Assembly: GCA_949130485.1 (NCBI GenBank) | Contig: OX422192.1 | Span: forward strand, 6,735,085-6,799,084 | Direction of reading: 5' to 3' | From: Agelas oroides | Taxonomy: Eukaryota; Porifera; Demospongiae; Agelasida; Agelasidae | Length of the DNA: 64,000 nt | Shown: positions 31,992-45,259 of the stretch, in pieces | Layout: every line of letters begins with the position of its first letter | Position numbering within the stretch: the first letter of the stretch is position 1 | The notes under the pieces: generated by a model | Told to the model about the DNA's origin: nothing | Databases searched by the model: none | Seen by the model: only the letters and a program-made list of their open reading frames with translations | Position numbers and translations under genes: made by a program

Positions 31992-34900
31992 TCAAGAAGA
32001 GACATGGTAGAATGTAGTAGAGTCACGTAGATCCATGGTAGAATGGAAGAGTGACATGGTAGACAGTAGTAGATTCATGTAGAGCCAAGTAGAGCCACGG
32101 TAGAGTGTATTAGACCCAAGTACAACAAAGTGGAGCCATATAGTAGAGGGATATAGAGTGAAGTAGAGTCGAGTAGAGCCATGGTAGAGTATAGTAGAGT
32201 CAAGTAGAGTCAAGAAGAGACATGGTAGAATGTAGTAGACTCACGTAGATCTGTGGTAAAATGGAAGAGTGACATGGTAGAGAGTAGTAGAGTCATGTAC
32301 AGCCAAGAAGAGCCATGGTAGAGTGTAGTAGAGTAAAGTAGAGTTAAGTAGAGCCATGGTAGAGTATAGTAGACTCAAGTAGAGTCAAGAAGAGACATGG
32401 TAGAATGTAGTAGAGTCACGTAGATCCATGGTGGAATGGAAGATAGACATGGTAGACAGTAGTAGAGTCATGTAGAGCCAAGTGGAGCCACGGTAGAGTG
32501 TAGTAGACCCAAGTACAACAAAGTGGGGCCATATAGTAGAGGGAAGTAGAGTGAAGTAGAGTCGAGTAGAGCCATGGTAGAGTATAGTAGAGTCAAGTAG
32601 AGTCAAGAAGAGGCATGGTACAATGTTGTAGAGTCACGTAGATCCGTGGTAGAATGGAAGAGTGACATGATAGAGAATAGTACAGTCATGTAGAGCCAAG
32701 AAGAGCCATGGTAGAGTGTAGCAGAGTAAAGTAGAGTTAAGTAGAGCCATGGTAGAGTACAGTAGAGTCAAGTAGAGTCAAGAAGAGACATGGTAGAATG
32801 TAGTAGAGTCACGTAGATCCATGGTAGAATGGAAGAGTGACATGGTAGACAGTAGTATAATCATGTAGAGCCAAGTAGAGCCACGGTAGAGTGTAGTAGA
32901 CCCAAGTACAACAAAGTGGAGCCATATAGTAGAGGGAAGTAGAGTGAAGTAGAGTCGAGTAGAGCCATGGTAGAGTATAGTACAGTCAAGTAGAGTCAAG
33001 AAGAGACATGGTAGAATGTTGTAGAGTCACGTAGATCCGTGGTAGAATGGATGAGACACATGGAAGAGAGTAGTAGAGACATGTAGAGCCATGGTAGAGT
33101 GCAGTAGAGTGAAGTAGAGCCAACTAGAGACATTGTAGAACGTAGTAGAGTCACGTAGAGCCATGGTACAATGGAATAGAGACATGGTAGAGAATAGTAG
33201 AGTCATGTAGAGTCAAGTGTAGCGATGGTTGAATGGAGTAGAGCCATGGTAGTGTGTTTTAAACCCAAGTAGAACCAAGTAGAGCCATTGTAGAGTATAG
33301 TAAATTAAAGTAGAGTTAAGTGGAGCCATATAGTAGAGGGATATAGAGTGAAGTAGAGTCGAGTAGAGCCATGGTAGAGTATAGTAGAGTCAAGTAGAGT
33401 CAAGAAGAGACATGGTAGAATGTAGTAGAGTCACGTAGATCCATGGTAGAATGGAAGAGTGACATGGTAGACAGTAGTAGAGTCATGTAGAGCCAAGTAG
33501 AGCCACGGTAGAGTGTATTAGACCCAAGTACAACAAAGTGGAGCCATATAGTAGAGGGATGTAGAGTGAAGTAGAGTCGAGTAGAGCCATGGTAGAGTAT
33601 AGTAGAGTCAAGTAGAGTCAAGAAGAGTCATTGTAGAATGTTGTAGAGTCACGTAGATCCGTGGTAGAATGGAAGAGTGACATGGTAGGGAGTAGTACAG
33701 TCATGTAGAGCCAAGAAGAACCATGGTAGAGTGTAGCAGAGTAAAGTAGAGTTAAGTAGAGCCATGGTAGAGTATAGTAGAGTCAAGTAGAATCAAGAAG
33801 AGACATGGTAGAATGTAGTAGAGTCACGTAGATCCATGGTAGAATGGAAGAGTGACATGGTAGACAGTAGTAGAGTCATGTAGAGCCAAGTAGAGCCACG
33901 GTAGAGTGTAGTAGACCCAAGTACAACAAAGTGGAGCCATATAGTAGAGGGATGTAGAGTGAAGTAGAGTCGAGTAGAGCCATGGTAGAGTATAGCAGAG
34001 TCAAGTAGAGTCAAGAAGAGACATGGTAGAATGTAGTAGAGTCACGTAGATCCGTGGTAGAATGGATGAGACACATGGTAGAGAGTAGTAGAGACATGTA
34101 GAGCCATGGTAGAGTGCAGTAGAGTGAAGTAGAGCCAAGTAGAGACATTATAGAACGTAGTAGAGTCACGTAGAGCCATGGTACAATGGAATAGAGACAT
34201 GGTAGAGAGTAGTAGAGTCATGTAGAGTCAAATGTAGCGATGGTTGAATGGAGTAGAGCCATGGTAGTGTGTTTTAAACCCAAGTATTGAACCAAGTAGA
34301 GCCATGGTAGAGTATAGTAAATTAAAGTAGAGTTAAGTGGAGCCATATAGTAGAGGGATATAGAGTGAAGTAGAGTCGAGTAGAGCCATGGTAGAGTATA
34401 GTAGAGTCAAGTAGAGTCAAGAAGAGACATGGTAGAATGTAGTAGAGTCACGTAGATCCATGGTAGAATGGAAGAGTGACATGGTAGACAGTAGTAGAGT
34501 CATGTAGAGCCAAGTAGAGCCACGGTAGAGTGTATTAGACCCAAGTACAACAAAGTGGAGCCATATAGTAGAGGGATATAGAGTGAAGTAGAGTCGAGTA
34601 GAGCCATGGTAGAGTATAGTAGAGTCAAGTAGAGTCAAGAAGAGACATGGTAGAATGTAGTAGACTCACGTAGATCTGTGGTAAAATGGAAGAGTGACAT
34701 GGTAGAGAGTAGTAGAGTCATGTACAGCCAAGAAGAGCCATGGTAGAGTGTAGTAGAGTAAAGTAGAGTTAAGTAGAGCCATGGTAGAGTATAGTAGACT
34801 CAAGTAGAGTCAAGAAGAGACATGGTAGAATGTAGTAGAGTCACGTAGATCCGTGGTGGAATGGAAGAGAGACATGGTAGACAGTAGTAGAGTCATGTAG

Positions 34901-37900
34901 AGCCAAGTGGAGCCACGGTAGAGTGTAGTAGACCCAAGTACAACAAAGTGGGGCCATATAGTAGAGGGAAGTAGAGTGAAGTAGAGTCGAGTAGAGCCAT
35001 GGTAGAGTATAGTAGAGTCAAGTAGAGTCAAGAAGAGGCATGGTACAATGTTGTAGAGTCACGTAGATCCGTGGTAGAATGGAAGAGTGACATGGTAGAG
35101 AATAGTACAGTCATGTAGAGCCAAGAAGAGCCATGGTAGAGTGTAGCAGAGTAAAGTAGAGTTAAGTAGAGCCATGGTAGAGTATAGTAGAGTCAAGTAG
35201 AGTCAAGAAGAGACATGGTAGAATGTAGTAGAGTCACGTAGATCCATGGTAGAATGGAAGAGTGACATGGTAGACAGTACTAGAGTCATGTAGAGCCAAG
35301 TAGAGCCACGGTTGAGTGTAGTAGACCCAAGTACAACAAAGTGGAGCCATATAGTAGAGGGAAGTAGAGTGAAGTAGAGTCGAGTAGAGCCATGGTAGAG
35401 TATAGTACAGTCAAGTAGAGCCAACTAGAAACATTGTAGAACGTAGTAGAGTCACGTAGAGCCATGGTACAATGGAATAGAGACATGGTAGAGAGTAGTA
35501 GAGTCATGTAGAGTCAAGTGTAGCGATGGTTGAATGGAGTAGAGCCATGGTAGTGTGTTTTAAACCCAAGTAGAACCAAGTAGAGCCATGGTAGAGTATA
35601 GTAAATTAAAGTAGAGTTAAGTGGAGCCATATAGTAGAGGGATATAGAGTGAAGTAGAGTCGAGTAGAGCCATGGTAGAGTATAGTAGAGTCAAGTAGAG
35701 TCAAGAAGAGACATGGTAGAATGTAGTAGAGTCACGTAGATCCATGGTAGAATGGAAGAGTGACATGGTAGACAGTAGTAGAGTCATGTAGAGCCAAGTA
35801 GAGCCACGGTAGAGTGTATTAGACCCAAGTACAACAAAGTGGAGCCATATAGTAGAGGGATGTAGAGTGAAGTAGAGTCGAGTAGAGCCATGGTAGAGTA
35901 TAGTAGAGTCAAGTAGAGTCAAGAAGAGTCATTGTAGAATGTTGTAGAGTCACGTAGATCCGTGGTAGAATGGAAGAGTGACATGGTAGAGAGTAGTACA
36001 GTCATGTAGAGCCAAGAAGAACCATGGTAGAGTGTAGCAGAGTAAAGTAGAGTTAAGTAGAGCCATGGTAGAGTATAGTAGAGTCAAGTAGAAACAAGAA
36101 GAGACATGGTAGAATGTAGTAGAGTCACGTAGATCCATGGTAGAATGGAAGAGTGACATGGTAGACAGTAGTAGAGTCATGTAGAGCCAAGTAGAGCCAC
36201 GGTAGAGTGTATTAGACCCAAGTACAACAAAGTGGAGCCATATAGTAGAGGGATGTAGAGTGAAGTAGAGTCGAGTAGAGCCATGGTAGAGTATAGTAGA
36301 GTCAAGTAGAGTCAAGAAGAGACATGGTAGAATGTAGTAGAGTCACGTAGATCCGTGGTAGAATGGATGAGACACATGGTAGAGAGTAGTAGAGACATGT
36401 AGAGCCATGGTAGAGTGCAGTAGAGTGAAGTAGAGCCAAGTAGAGACATTATAGAACGTAGTAGAGTCACGTAGAGCCATGGTACAATGGAATAGAGGCA
36501 TGGTAGAGAGTAGTAGAGTCATGTAGAGTCAAATGTAGCGATGGTAGAATGGAGTAGAGCCATGGTAGTGTGTTTTAAACCCAAGTATTGAACCAAGTAG
36601 AGCCATGGTAGAGTATAGTAAATTAAAGTAGAGTTAAGTAGGGCCATATAGTAGAGGGATATAGAGTGAAGTAGAGTCGAGTAGAGCCATGGTAGAGTAT
36701 AGTAGAGTCAAGTAGAGTCAAGAAGAGACATGGTAGAATGTAGTAGAGTCACGTAGATCCATGGTAGAATGGAAGAGTGACATGGTAGACAGTAGTAGAG
36801 TCATGTAGAGCCAAGTAGAGCCACGGTAGAGTGTATTAGACCCAAGTACAACAAAGTGGAGCCATATAGTAGAGGGATGTAGAGTGAAGTAGAGTCGAGT
36901 AGAGCCATGGTAGAGTATAGTAGAGTCAAGTAGAGTCAAGAAGAGACATGGTAGAATGTAGTAGAGTCACGTAGATCCGTGGTAGAATGGAAGAGTGACA
37001 TGGTAGAGAATAGTACAGTCATGTAGAGCCAAGAAGAGCCATGGTAGAGTGTAGCAGAGTAAAGTAGAGTTAAGTAGAGCCATGGTAGAGTATAGTAGAG
37101 TCAAGTAGAGTTAAGAAGAGACATGGTAGAATGTAGTAGAGTCACGTAGATCCATGGTAGAATGGAAGAGTGACATGGTAGACAGTAGTAGAGTCATGTA
37201 GAGCCAAGTAGAGCCACGGTAGAGTGTAGTAGACCCAAGTACAACAAAGTGGAGCCATATAGTAGAGGGAAGTAGAGTGAAGTAGAGTCGAGTAGAGCCA
37301 TGGTAGAGTATAGTACAGTCAAGTAGAGCCAACTAGAGACATTGTAGAACGTAGTAGAGTCACGTAGAGCCATGGTACAATGGAATAGAGACATGGTAGA
37401 GAGTAGTAGAGTCATGTAGAGTCAAGTGTAGCGATGGGTGAATGGAGTAGAGCCATGGTAGTGTGTTTTAAACCCAAGTAGAACCAAGTAGAGCCATGGT
37501 AGAGTATAGTAAATTAAAGTAGAGTTAAGTGGAGCCATATAGTAGAGGGATATAGAGTGAAGTAGAGTCGAGTAGAGCCATGGTAGAGTATAGTAGAGTC
37601 AAGTAGAGTAAAGAAGAGACATGGTAGAATGTAGTAGAGTCACGTAGATCCATGGTAGAATGGAAGAGTGACATGGTAGACAGTAGTAGAGTCATGTAGA
37701 GCCAAGTAGAGCCACGGTAGAGTGTATTAGACCCAAGTACAACAAAGTGGAGCCATATAGTAGAGGGATGTAGAGTGAAGTAGAGTCGAGTAGAGCCATG
37801 GTAGAGTATAGTAGAGTCAAGTAGAGTCAAGAAGAGTCATTGTAGAATGTTGTAGAGTCACGTAGATCCGTGGTAGAATGGAAGAGTGACATGGTAGAGA

Positions 37901-38625
37901 GTAGTACAGTCATGTAGAGCCAAGAAGAACCATGGTAGAGTGTAGCAGAGTAAAGTAGAGTTAAGTAGAGCCATGGTAGAGTATAGTAGAGTCAAGTAGA
38001 AACAAGAAGAGACATGGTAGAATGTAGTAGAGTCACGTAGATCCATGGTAGAATGGAAGAGTGACATGGTAGACAGTAGTAGAGTCATGTAGAGCCAAGT
38101 AGAGCCACGGTAGAGTGTATTAGACCCAAGTACAACAAAGTGGAGCCATATAGTAGAGGGATGTAGAGTGAAGTAGAGTCGAGTAGAGCCATGGTAGAGT
38201 ATAGTAGAGTCAAGTAGAGTCAAGAAGAGACATGGTAGAATGTAGTAGAGTCACGTAGATCCGTAGTAGAATGGATGAGACACATGGTAGAGAGTAGTAG
38301 AGACATGTAGAGCCATGGTAGAGTGCAGTAGAGTGAAGTAGAGCCAAGTAGAGACATTATAGAACGTAGTAGAGTCACGTAGAGCCATGGTACAATGGAA
38401 TAGAGGCATGGTAGAGAGTAGTAGAGTCATGTAGAGTCAAATGTAGCGATGGTAGAATGGAGTAGAGCCATGGTAGTGTGTTTTAAACCCAAGTATTGAA
38501 CCAAGTAGAGCCATGGTAGAGTATAGTAAATTAAAGTAGAGTTAAGTAGAGCCATATAGTAGAGGGATATAGAGTGAAGTAGAGTCGAGTAGAGCCATGG
38601 TAGAGTATAGTAGAGTCAAGTAGAG
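31992..38625 (+). repeat. 6634-bp super-repeat, copy 1
   Basis: Core spacings from 32385 are 393, 622, 393, 624, 393, 393, 498, 393, 624, 393, 498, 393, 624, 393, which sum to 6634. Every core recurs at +6634. Confidence 0.82.
35203..37110 (+). repeat. 1908-bp repeat with 124-bp deletion, copy 1
   Basis: The 622-bp unit is shortened to 498 bp: near 35410-35425, CAGTCAAGTAGAG runs straight into CCAACTAGAAACATTG, skipping 124 bp present in ordinary units. The variant GTAGAAACAAGAAGAG near 36089 also marks this unit. The next copy starts at 37111 (498+393+624+393 = 1908). Confidence 0.82.
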
Positions 38626-39018
38626 TCAAGAAGAGACATGGTAGAATGTAGTAGAGTCACGTAGATCCATGGTAGAATGGAAGAGTGACATGGTAGACAG
38701 TAGTAGAGTCATGTAGAGCCAAGTAGAGCCACGGTAGAGTGTATTAGACCCAAGTACAACAAAGTGGAGCCATATAGTAGAGGGATATAGAGTGAAGTAG
38801 AGTCGAGTAGAGCCATGGTAGAGTATAGTAGAGTCAAGTAGAGTCAAGAAGAGACATGGTAGAATGTAGTAGACTCACGTAGATCTGTGGTAAAATGGAA
38901 GAGTGACATGGTAGAGAGTAGTAGAGTCATGTACAGCCAAGAAGAGCCATGGTAGAGTGTAGTAGAGTAAAGTAGAGTTAAGTAGAGCCATGGTAGAGTA
39001 TAGTAGACTCAAGTAGAG
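37111..39018 (+). repeat. 1908-bp repeat with 124-bp deletion, copy 2
   Basis: Same deletion near 37320-37333 and the same GAAACAAG variant near 37997. It carries its own changes GCGATGGGTG (37431) and GTAGAGTAAAGAAGAG (near 37603), both inherited by the +6634 copy. Confidence 0.82.
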
Positions 39019-42000
39019 TCAAGAAGAGACATGGTAGAATGTAGTAGAGTCACGTAGATCCGTGGTGGAATGGAAGAGAGACATGGTAGACAGTAGTAGA
39101 GTCATGTAGAGCCAAGTGGAGCCACGGTAGAGTGTAGTAGACCCAAGTACAACAAAGTGGGGCCATATAGTAGAGGGAAGTAGAGTGAAGTAGAGTCGAG
39201 TAGAGCCATGGTAGAGTATAGTAGAGTCAAGTAGAGTCAAGAAGAGGCATGGTACAATGTTGTAGAGTCACGTAGATCCGTGGTAGAATGGAAGAGTGAC
39301 ATGGTAGAGAATAGTACAGTCATGTAGAGCCAAGAAGAGCCATGGTAGAGTGTAACAGAGTAAAGTAGAGTTAAGTAGAGCCATGGTAGAGTATAGTAGA
39401 GTCAAGTAGAGTCAAGAAGAGACATGGTAGAATGTAGTAGAGTCACGTAGATCAATGGTAGAATGGAAGAGTGACATGGTAGACAGTAGTAGAGTCATGT
39501 AGAGCCAAGTAGAGCCACGGTAGAGTGTAGTAGACCCAAGTACAACAAAGTGGAGCCATATAGTAGAGGGAAGTAGAGTGAAGTAGAGTCGAGTAGAGCC
39601 ATGGTAGAGTATAGTACAGTCAAGTAGAGTCAAGAAGATACATGGTAGAATGTTGTAGAGTCACGTAGATCCGTGGTAGAATGGATGAGACACATGGAAG
39701 AGAGTAGTAGAGACATGTTGAGCCATGGTAGAGTGCAGTAGAGTGAAGTAGAGCCAACTAGAGACATTGTAGAACGTAGTAGAGTCACGTAGAGCCATGG
39801 TACAATGGAATAGAGACATGGTAGAGAATAGTAGAGTCATGTAGAGTCAAGTGTAGCGATGGTTGAATGGAGTAGAGCCATGGTAGTGTGTTTTAAACCC
39901 AAGTAGAACCAAGTAGAGCCATGGTAGAGTATAGTAAATTAAAGTAGAGTTAAGTGGAGCCATATAGTAGAGGGATATAGAGTGAAGTAGAGTCGAGTAG
40001 AGCCATGGTAGAGTATAGTAGAGTCAAGTAGAGTCAAGAAGAGACATGGTAGAATGTAGTAGAGTCACGTAGATCCATGGTAGAATGGAAGAGTGACATG
40101 GTAGACAGTAGTAGAGTCATGTAGAGCCAAGTAGAGCCACGGTAGAGTGTATTAGACCCAAGTACAACAAAGTGGAGCCATATAGTAGAGGGATGTAGAG
40201 TGAAGTAGAGTCGAGTAGAGCCATGGTAGAGTATAGTAGAGTCAAGTAGAGTCAAGAAGAGTCATTGTAGAATGTTGTAGAGTCACGTAGATCCGTGGTA
40301 GAATGGAAGAGTGACATGGTAGAGAGTAGTACAGTCATGTAGAGCCAAGAAGAACCATGGTAGAGTGTAGCAGAGTAAAGTAGAGTTAAGTAGAGCCATG
40401 GTAGAGTATAGTAGAGTCAAGTAGAATCAAGAAGAGACATGGTAGAATGTAGTAGAGTCACGTAGATCCATGGTAGAATGGAAGAGTGACATGGTAGACA
40501 GTAGTAGAGTCATGTAGAGCCAAGTAGAGCCACGGTAGAGTGTATTAGACCCAAGTACAACAAAGTGGAGCCATATAGTAGAGGGATGTAGAGTGAAGTA
40601 GAGTCGAGTAGAGCCATGGTAGAGTATAGTAGAGTCAAGTAGAGTCAAGAAGAGACATGGTAGAATGTAGTAGAGTCACGTAGATCCGTGGTAGAATGGA
40701 TGAGACACATGGTAGAGAGTAGTAGAGACATGTAGAGCCATGGTAGAGTGCAGTAGAGTGAAGTAGAGCCAAGTAGAGACATTATAGAACGTAGTAGAGT
40801 CACGTAGAGCCATGGTACAATGGAATAGAGACATGGTAGAGAGTAGAAGAGTCATGTAGAGTCAAATGTAGCGATGGTTGAATGGAGTAGAGCCATGGTA
40901 GTGTGTTTTAAACCCAAGTATTGAACCAAGTAGAGCCATGGTAGAGTATAGTAAATTAAAGTAGAGTTAAGTGGAGCCATATAGTAGAGGGATATAGAGT
41001 GAAGTAGAGTCGAGTAGAGCCATGGTAGAGTATAGTAGAGTCAAGTAGAGTCAAGAAGAGACATGGTAGAATGTAGTAGAGTCACGTAGATCCATGGTAG
41101 AATGGAAGAGTGACATGGTAGACAGTAGTAGAGTCATGTAGAGCCAAGTAGAGCCACGGTAGAGTGTATTAGACCCAAGTACAACAAAGTGGAGCCATAT
41201 AGTAGAGGGATATAGAGTGAAGTAGAGTCGAGTAGAGCCATGGTAGAGTATAGTAGAGTCAAGTAGAGTCAAGAAGAGACATGGTAGAATGTAGTAGACT
41301 CACGTAGATCTGTGGTAAAATGGAAGAGTGACATGGTAGAGAGTAGTAGAGTCATGTACAGCCAAGAAGAGCCATGGTAGAGTGTAGTAGAGTAAAGTAG
41401 AGTTAAGTAGAGCCATGGTAGAGTATAGTAGACTCAAGTAGAGTCAAGAAGAGACATGGTAGAATGTAGTAGAGTCACGTAGATCCGTGGTGGAATGGAA
41501 GAGAGACATGGTAGACAGTAGTAGAGTCATGTAGAGCCAAGTGGAGCCACGGTAGAGTGTAGTAGACCCAAGTACAACAAAGTGGGGCCATATAGTAGAG
41601 GGAAGTAGAGTGAAGTAGAGTCGAGTAGAGCCATGGTAGAGTATAGTAGAGTCAAGTAGAGTCAAGAAGAGGCATGGTACAATGTTGTAGAGTCACGTAG
41701 ATCCGTGGTAGAATGGAAGAGTGACATGGTAGAGAATAGTACAGTCATGTAGAGCCAAGAAGAGCCATGGTAGAGTGTAGCAGAGTAAAGTAGAGTTAAG
41801 TAGAGCCATGGTAGAGTATAGTAGAGTCAAGTAGAGTCAAGAAGAGACATGGTAGAATGTAGTAGAGTCACGTAGATCCATGGTAGAATGGAAGAGTGAC
41901 ATGGTAGACAGTAGTAGAGTCATGTAGAGCCAAGTAGAGCCACGGTAGAGTGTAGTAGACCCAAGTACAACAAAGTGGAGCCATATAGTAGAGGGAAGTA

Positions 42001-45000
42001 GAGTGAAGTAGAGTCGAGTAGAGCCATGGTAGAGTATAGTACAGTCAAGTAGAGCCAACTAGAAACATTGTAGAACGTAGTAGAGTCACGTAGAGCCATG
42101 GTACAATGGAATAGAGACATGGTAGAGAGTAGTAGAGTCATGTAGAGTCAAGTGTAGCGATGGTTGAATGGAGTAGAGCCATGGTAGTGTGTTTTAAACC
42201 CAAGTAGAACCAAGTAGAGCCATGGTAGAGTATAGTAAATTAAAGTAGAGTTAAGTGGAGCCATATAGTAGAGGGATATAGAGTGAAGTAGAGTCGAGTA
42301 GAGCCATGGTAGAGTATAGTAGAGTCAAGTAGAGTCAAGAAGAGACATGGTAGAATGTAGTAGAGTCACGTAGATCCATGGTAGAATGGAAGAGTGACAT
42401 GGTAGACAGTAGTAGAGTCATGTAGAGCCAAGTAGAGCCACGGTAGAGTGTATTAGACCCAAGTACAACAAAGTGGAGCCATATAGTAGAGGGATGTAGA
42501 GTGAAGTAGAGTCGAGTAGAGCCATGGTAGAGTATAGTAGAGTCAAGTAGAGTCAAGAAGAGTCATTGTAGAATGTTGTAGAGTCACGTAGATCCGTGGT
42601 AGAATGGAAGAGTGACATGGTAGAGAGTAGTACAGTCATGTAGAGCCAAGAAGAACCATGGTAGAGTGTAGCAGAGTAAAGTAGAGTTAAGTAGAGCCAT
42701 GGTTGAGTATAGTAGAGTCAAGTAGAAACAAGAAGAGACATGGTAGAATGTAGTAGAGTCACGTAGATCCATGGTAGAATTGAAGAGTGACATGGTAGAC
42801 AGTAGTAGAGTCATGTAGAGCCAAGTAGAGCCACGGTAGAGTGTATTAGACCCAAGTACAACAAAGTGGAGCCATATAGTAGAGGGATGTAGAGTGAAGT
42901 AGAGTCGAGTAGAGCCATGGTAGAGTATAGTAGAGTCAAGTAGAGTCAAGAAGAGACATGGTAGAATGTAGTAGAGTCACGTAGATCCGTGGTAGAATGG
43001 ATGAGACACATGGTAGAGAGTAGTAGAGACATGTAGAGCCATGGTAGAGTGCAGTAGAGTGAAGTAGAGCCAAGTAGAGACATTATAGAACGTAGTAGAG
43101 TCACGTAGAGCCATGGTACAATGGAATAGAGGCATGGTAGAGAGTAGTAGAGTCATGTAGAGTCAAATGTAGCGATGGTAGAATGGAGTAGAGCCATGGT
43201 AGTGTGTTTTAAACCCAAGTATTGAACCAAGTAGAGCCATGGTAGAGTATAGTAAATTAAAGTAGAGTTAAGTAGAGCCATATAGTAGAGGGATATAGAG
43301 TGAAGTAGAGTCGAGTAGAGCCATGGTAGAGTATAGTAGAGTCAAGTAGAGTCAAGAAGAGACATGGTAGAATGTAGTAGAGTCACGTAGATCCATGGTA
43401 GAATGGAAGAGTGACATGGTAGACAGTAGTAGAGTCATATAGAGCCAAGTAGAGCCACGGTAGAGTGTATTAGACCCAAGTACAACAAAGTGGAGCCATA
43501 TAGTAGAGGGATGTAGAGTGAAGTAGAGTCGAGTAGAGCCATGGTAGAGTATAGTAGAGTCAAGTAGAGTCAAGAAGAGACATGGTAGAATGTAGTAGAG
43601 TCATGTAGATCCGTGGTAGAATGGAAGAGTGACATGGTAGAGAATAGTACAGTCATGTAGAGCCAAGAAGAGCCATGGTAGAGTGTAGCAGAGTAAAGTA
43701 GAGTTAAGTAGAGCCATGGTAGAGTATAGTAGAGTCAAGTAGAGTCAAGAAGAGACATGGTAGAATGTAGTAGAGTCACGTAGATCCATGGTAGAATGGA
43801 AGAGTGACATGGTAGACAGTAGTAGAGTCATGTAGAGCCAAGTAGAGCCACGGTAGAGTGTAGTAGACCCAAGTACAACAAAGTGGAGCCATATAGTAGA
43901 GGGAAGTAGAGTGAAGTAGAGTCGAGTAGAGCCATGGTAGAGTATAGTACAGTCAAGTAGAGCCAACTAGAGACATTGTAGAACGTAGTAGAGTCACGTA
44001 GAGCCATGGTACAATGGAATAGAGACATGGTAGAGAGTAGTAGAGTCATGTAGAGTCAAGTGTAGCGATGGGTGAATGGAGTAGAGCCATGGTAGTGTGT
44101 TTTAAACCCAAGTAGAACCAAGTAGAGCCATGGTAGAGTATAGTAAATTAAAGTAGAGTTAAGTGGAGCCATATAGTAGAGGGATATAGAGTGAAGTAGA
44201 GTCGAGTAGAGCCATGGTAGAGTATAGTAGAGTCAAGTAGATTAAAGAAGAGACATGGTAGAATGTAGTAGAGTCACGTAGATCCATGGTAGAATGGAAG
44301 AGTGACATGGTAGACAGTAGTAGAGTCATGTAGAGCCAAGTAGAGCCACGGTAGAGTGTATTAGACCCAAGTACAACAAAGTGGAGCCATATAGTAGAGG
44401 GATGTAGAGTGAAGTAGAGTCGAGTAGAGCCATGGTAGAGTATAGTAGAGTCAAGTAGAGTCAAGAAGAGTCATTGTAGAATGTTGTAGAGTCACGTAGA
44501 TCCGTGGTAGAATGGAAGAGTGACATGGTAGAGAGTAGTACAGTCATGTAGAGCCAAGAAGAACCATGGTAGAGTGTAGCAGAGTAAAGTAGAGTTAAGT
44601 AGAGCCATGGTAGAGTATAGTAGAGTCAAGTAGAAACAAGAAGAGACATGGTAGAATGTAGTACAATCACGTAGATCCATGGTAGAATGGAAGAGTGACA
44701 TGGTAGACAGTAGTAGAGTCATGTAGAGCCAAGTAGAGCCACGGTAGAGTGTATTAGACCCAAGTACAACAAAGTGGAGCCATATAGTAGAGGGATGTAG
44801 AGTGAAGTAGAGTCGAGTAGAGCCATGGTAGAGTATAGTAGAGTCAAGTAGAGTCAAGAAGAGACATGGTAGAATGTAGTAGAGTCACGTAGATCCGTGG
44901 TAGAATGGATGAGACACATGGTAGAGAGTAGTAGAGACATGTAGAGCCATTGTAGAGTGCAGTAGAGTGAAGTAGAGCCAAGTAGAGACATTATAGAACG

Positions 45001-45259
45001 TAGTAGAGTCACGTAGAGCCATGGTACAATGGAATAGAGGCATGGTAGAGAGTAGTAGAGTCATGTAGAGTCAAATGTAGCGATGGTAGAATGGAGTAGA
45101 GCCATGGTAGTGTGTTTTAAACCCAAGTATTGAACCAAGTAGAGCAATGGTAGAGTATAGTAAATTAAAGTAGAGTTAAGTAGAGCCATATAGTAGAGGG
45201 ATATAGAGTGAAGTAGAGTCGAGTAGAGCCATGGTAGAGTATAGTAGAGTCAAGTAGAG
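38626..45259 (+). repeat. 6634-bp super-repeat, copy 2
   Basis: Collinear with copy 1 core for core, including two 1908-bp units starting at 41837 and 43745 that carry the 124-bp deletion. GCGATGGGTG at 44065 is exactly 6634 bp after 37431. Confidence 0.82.
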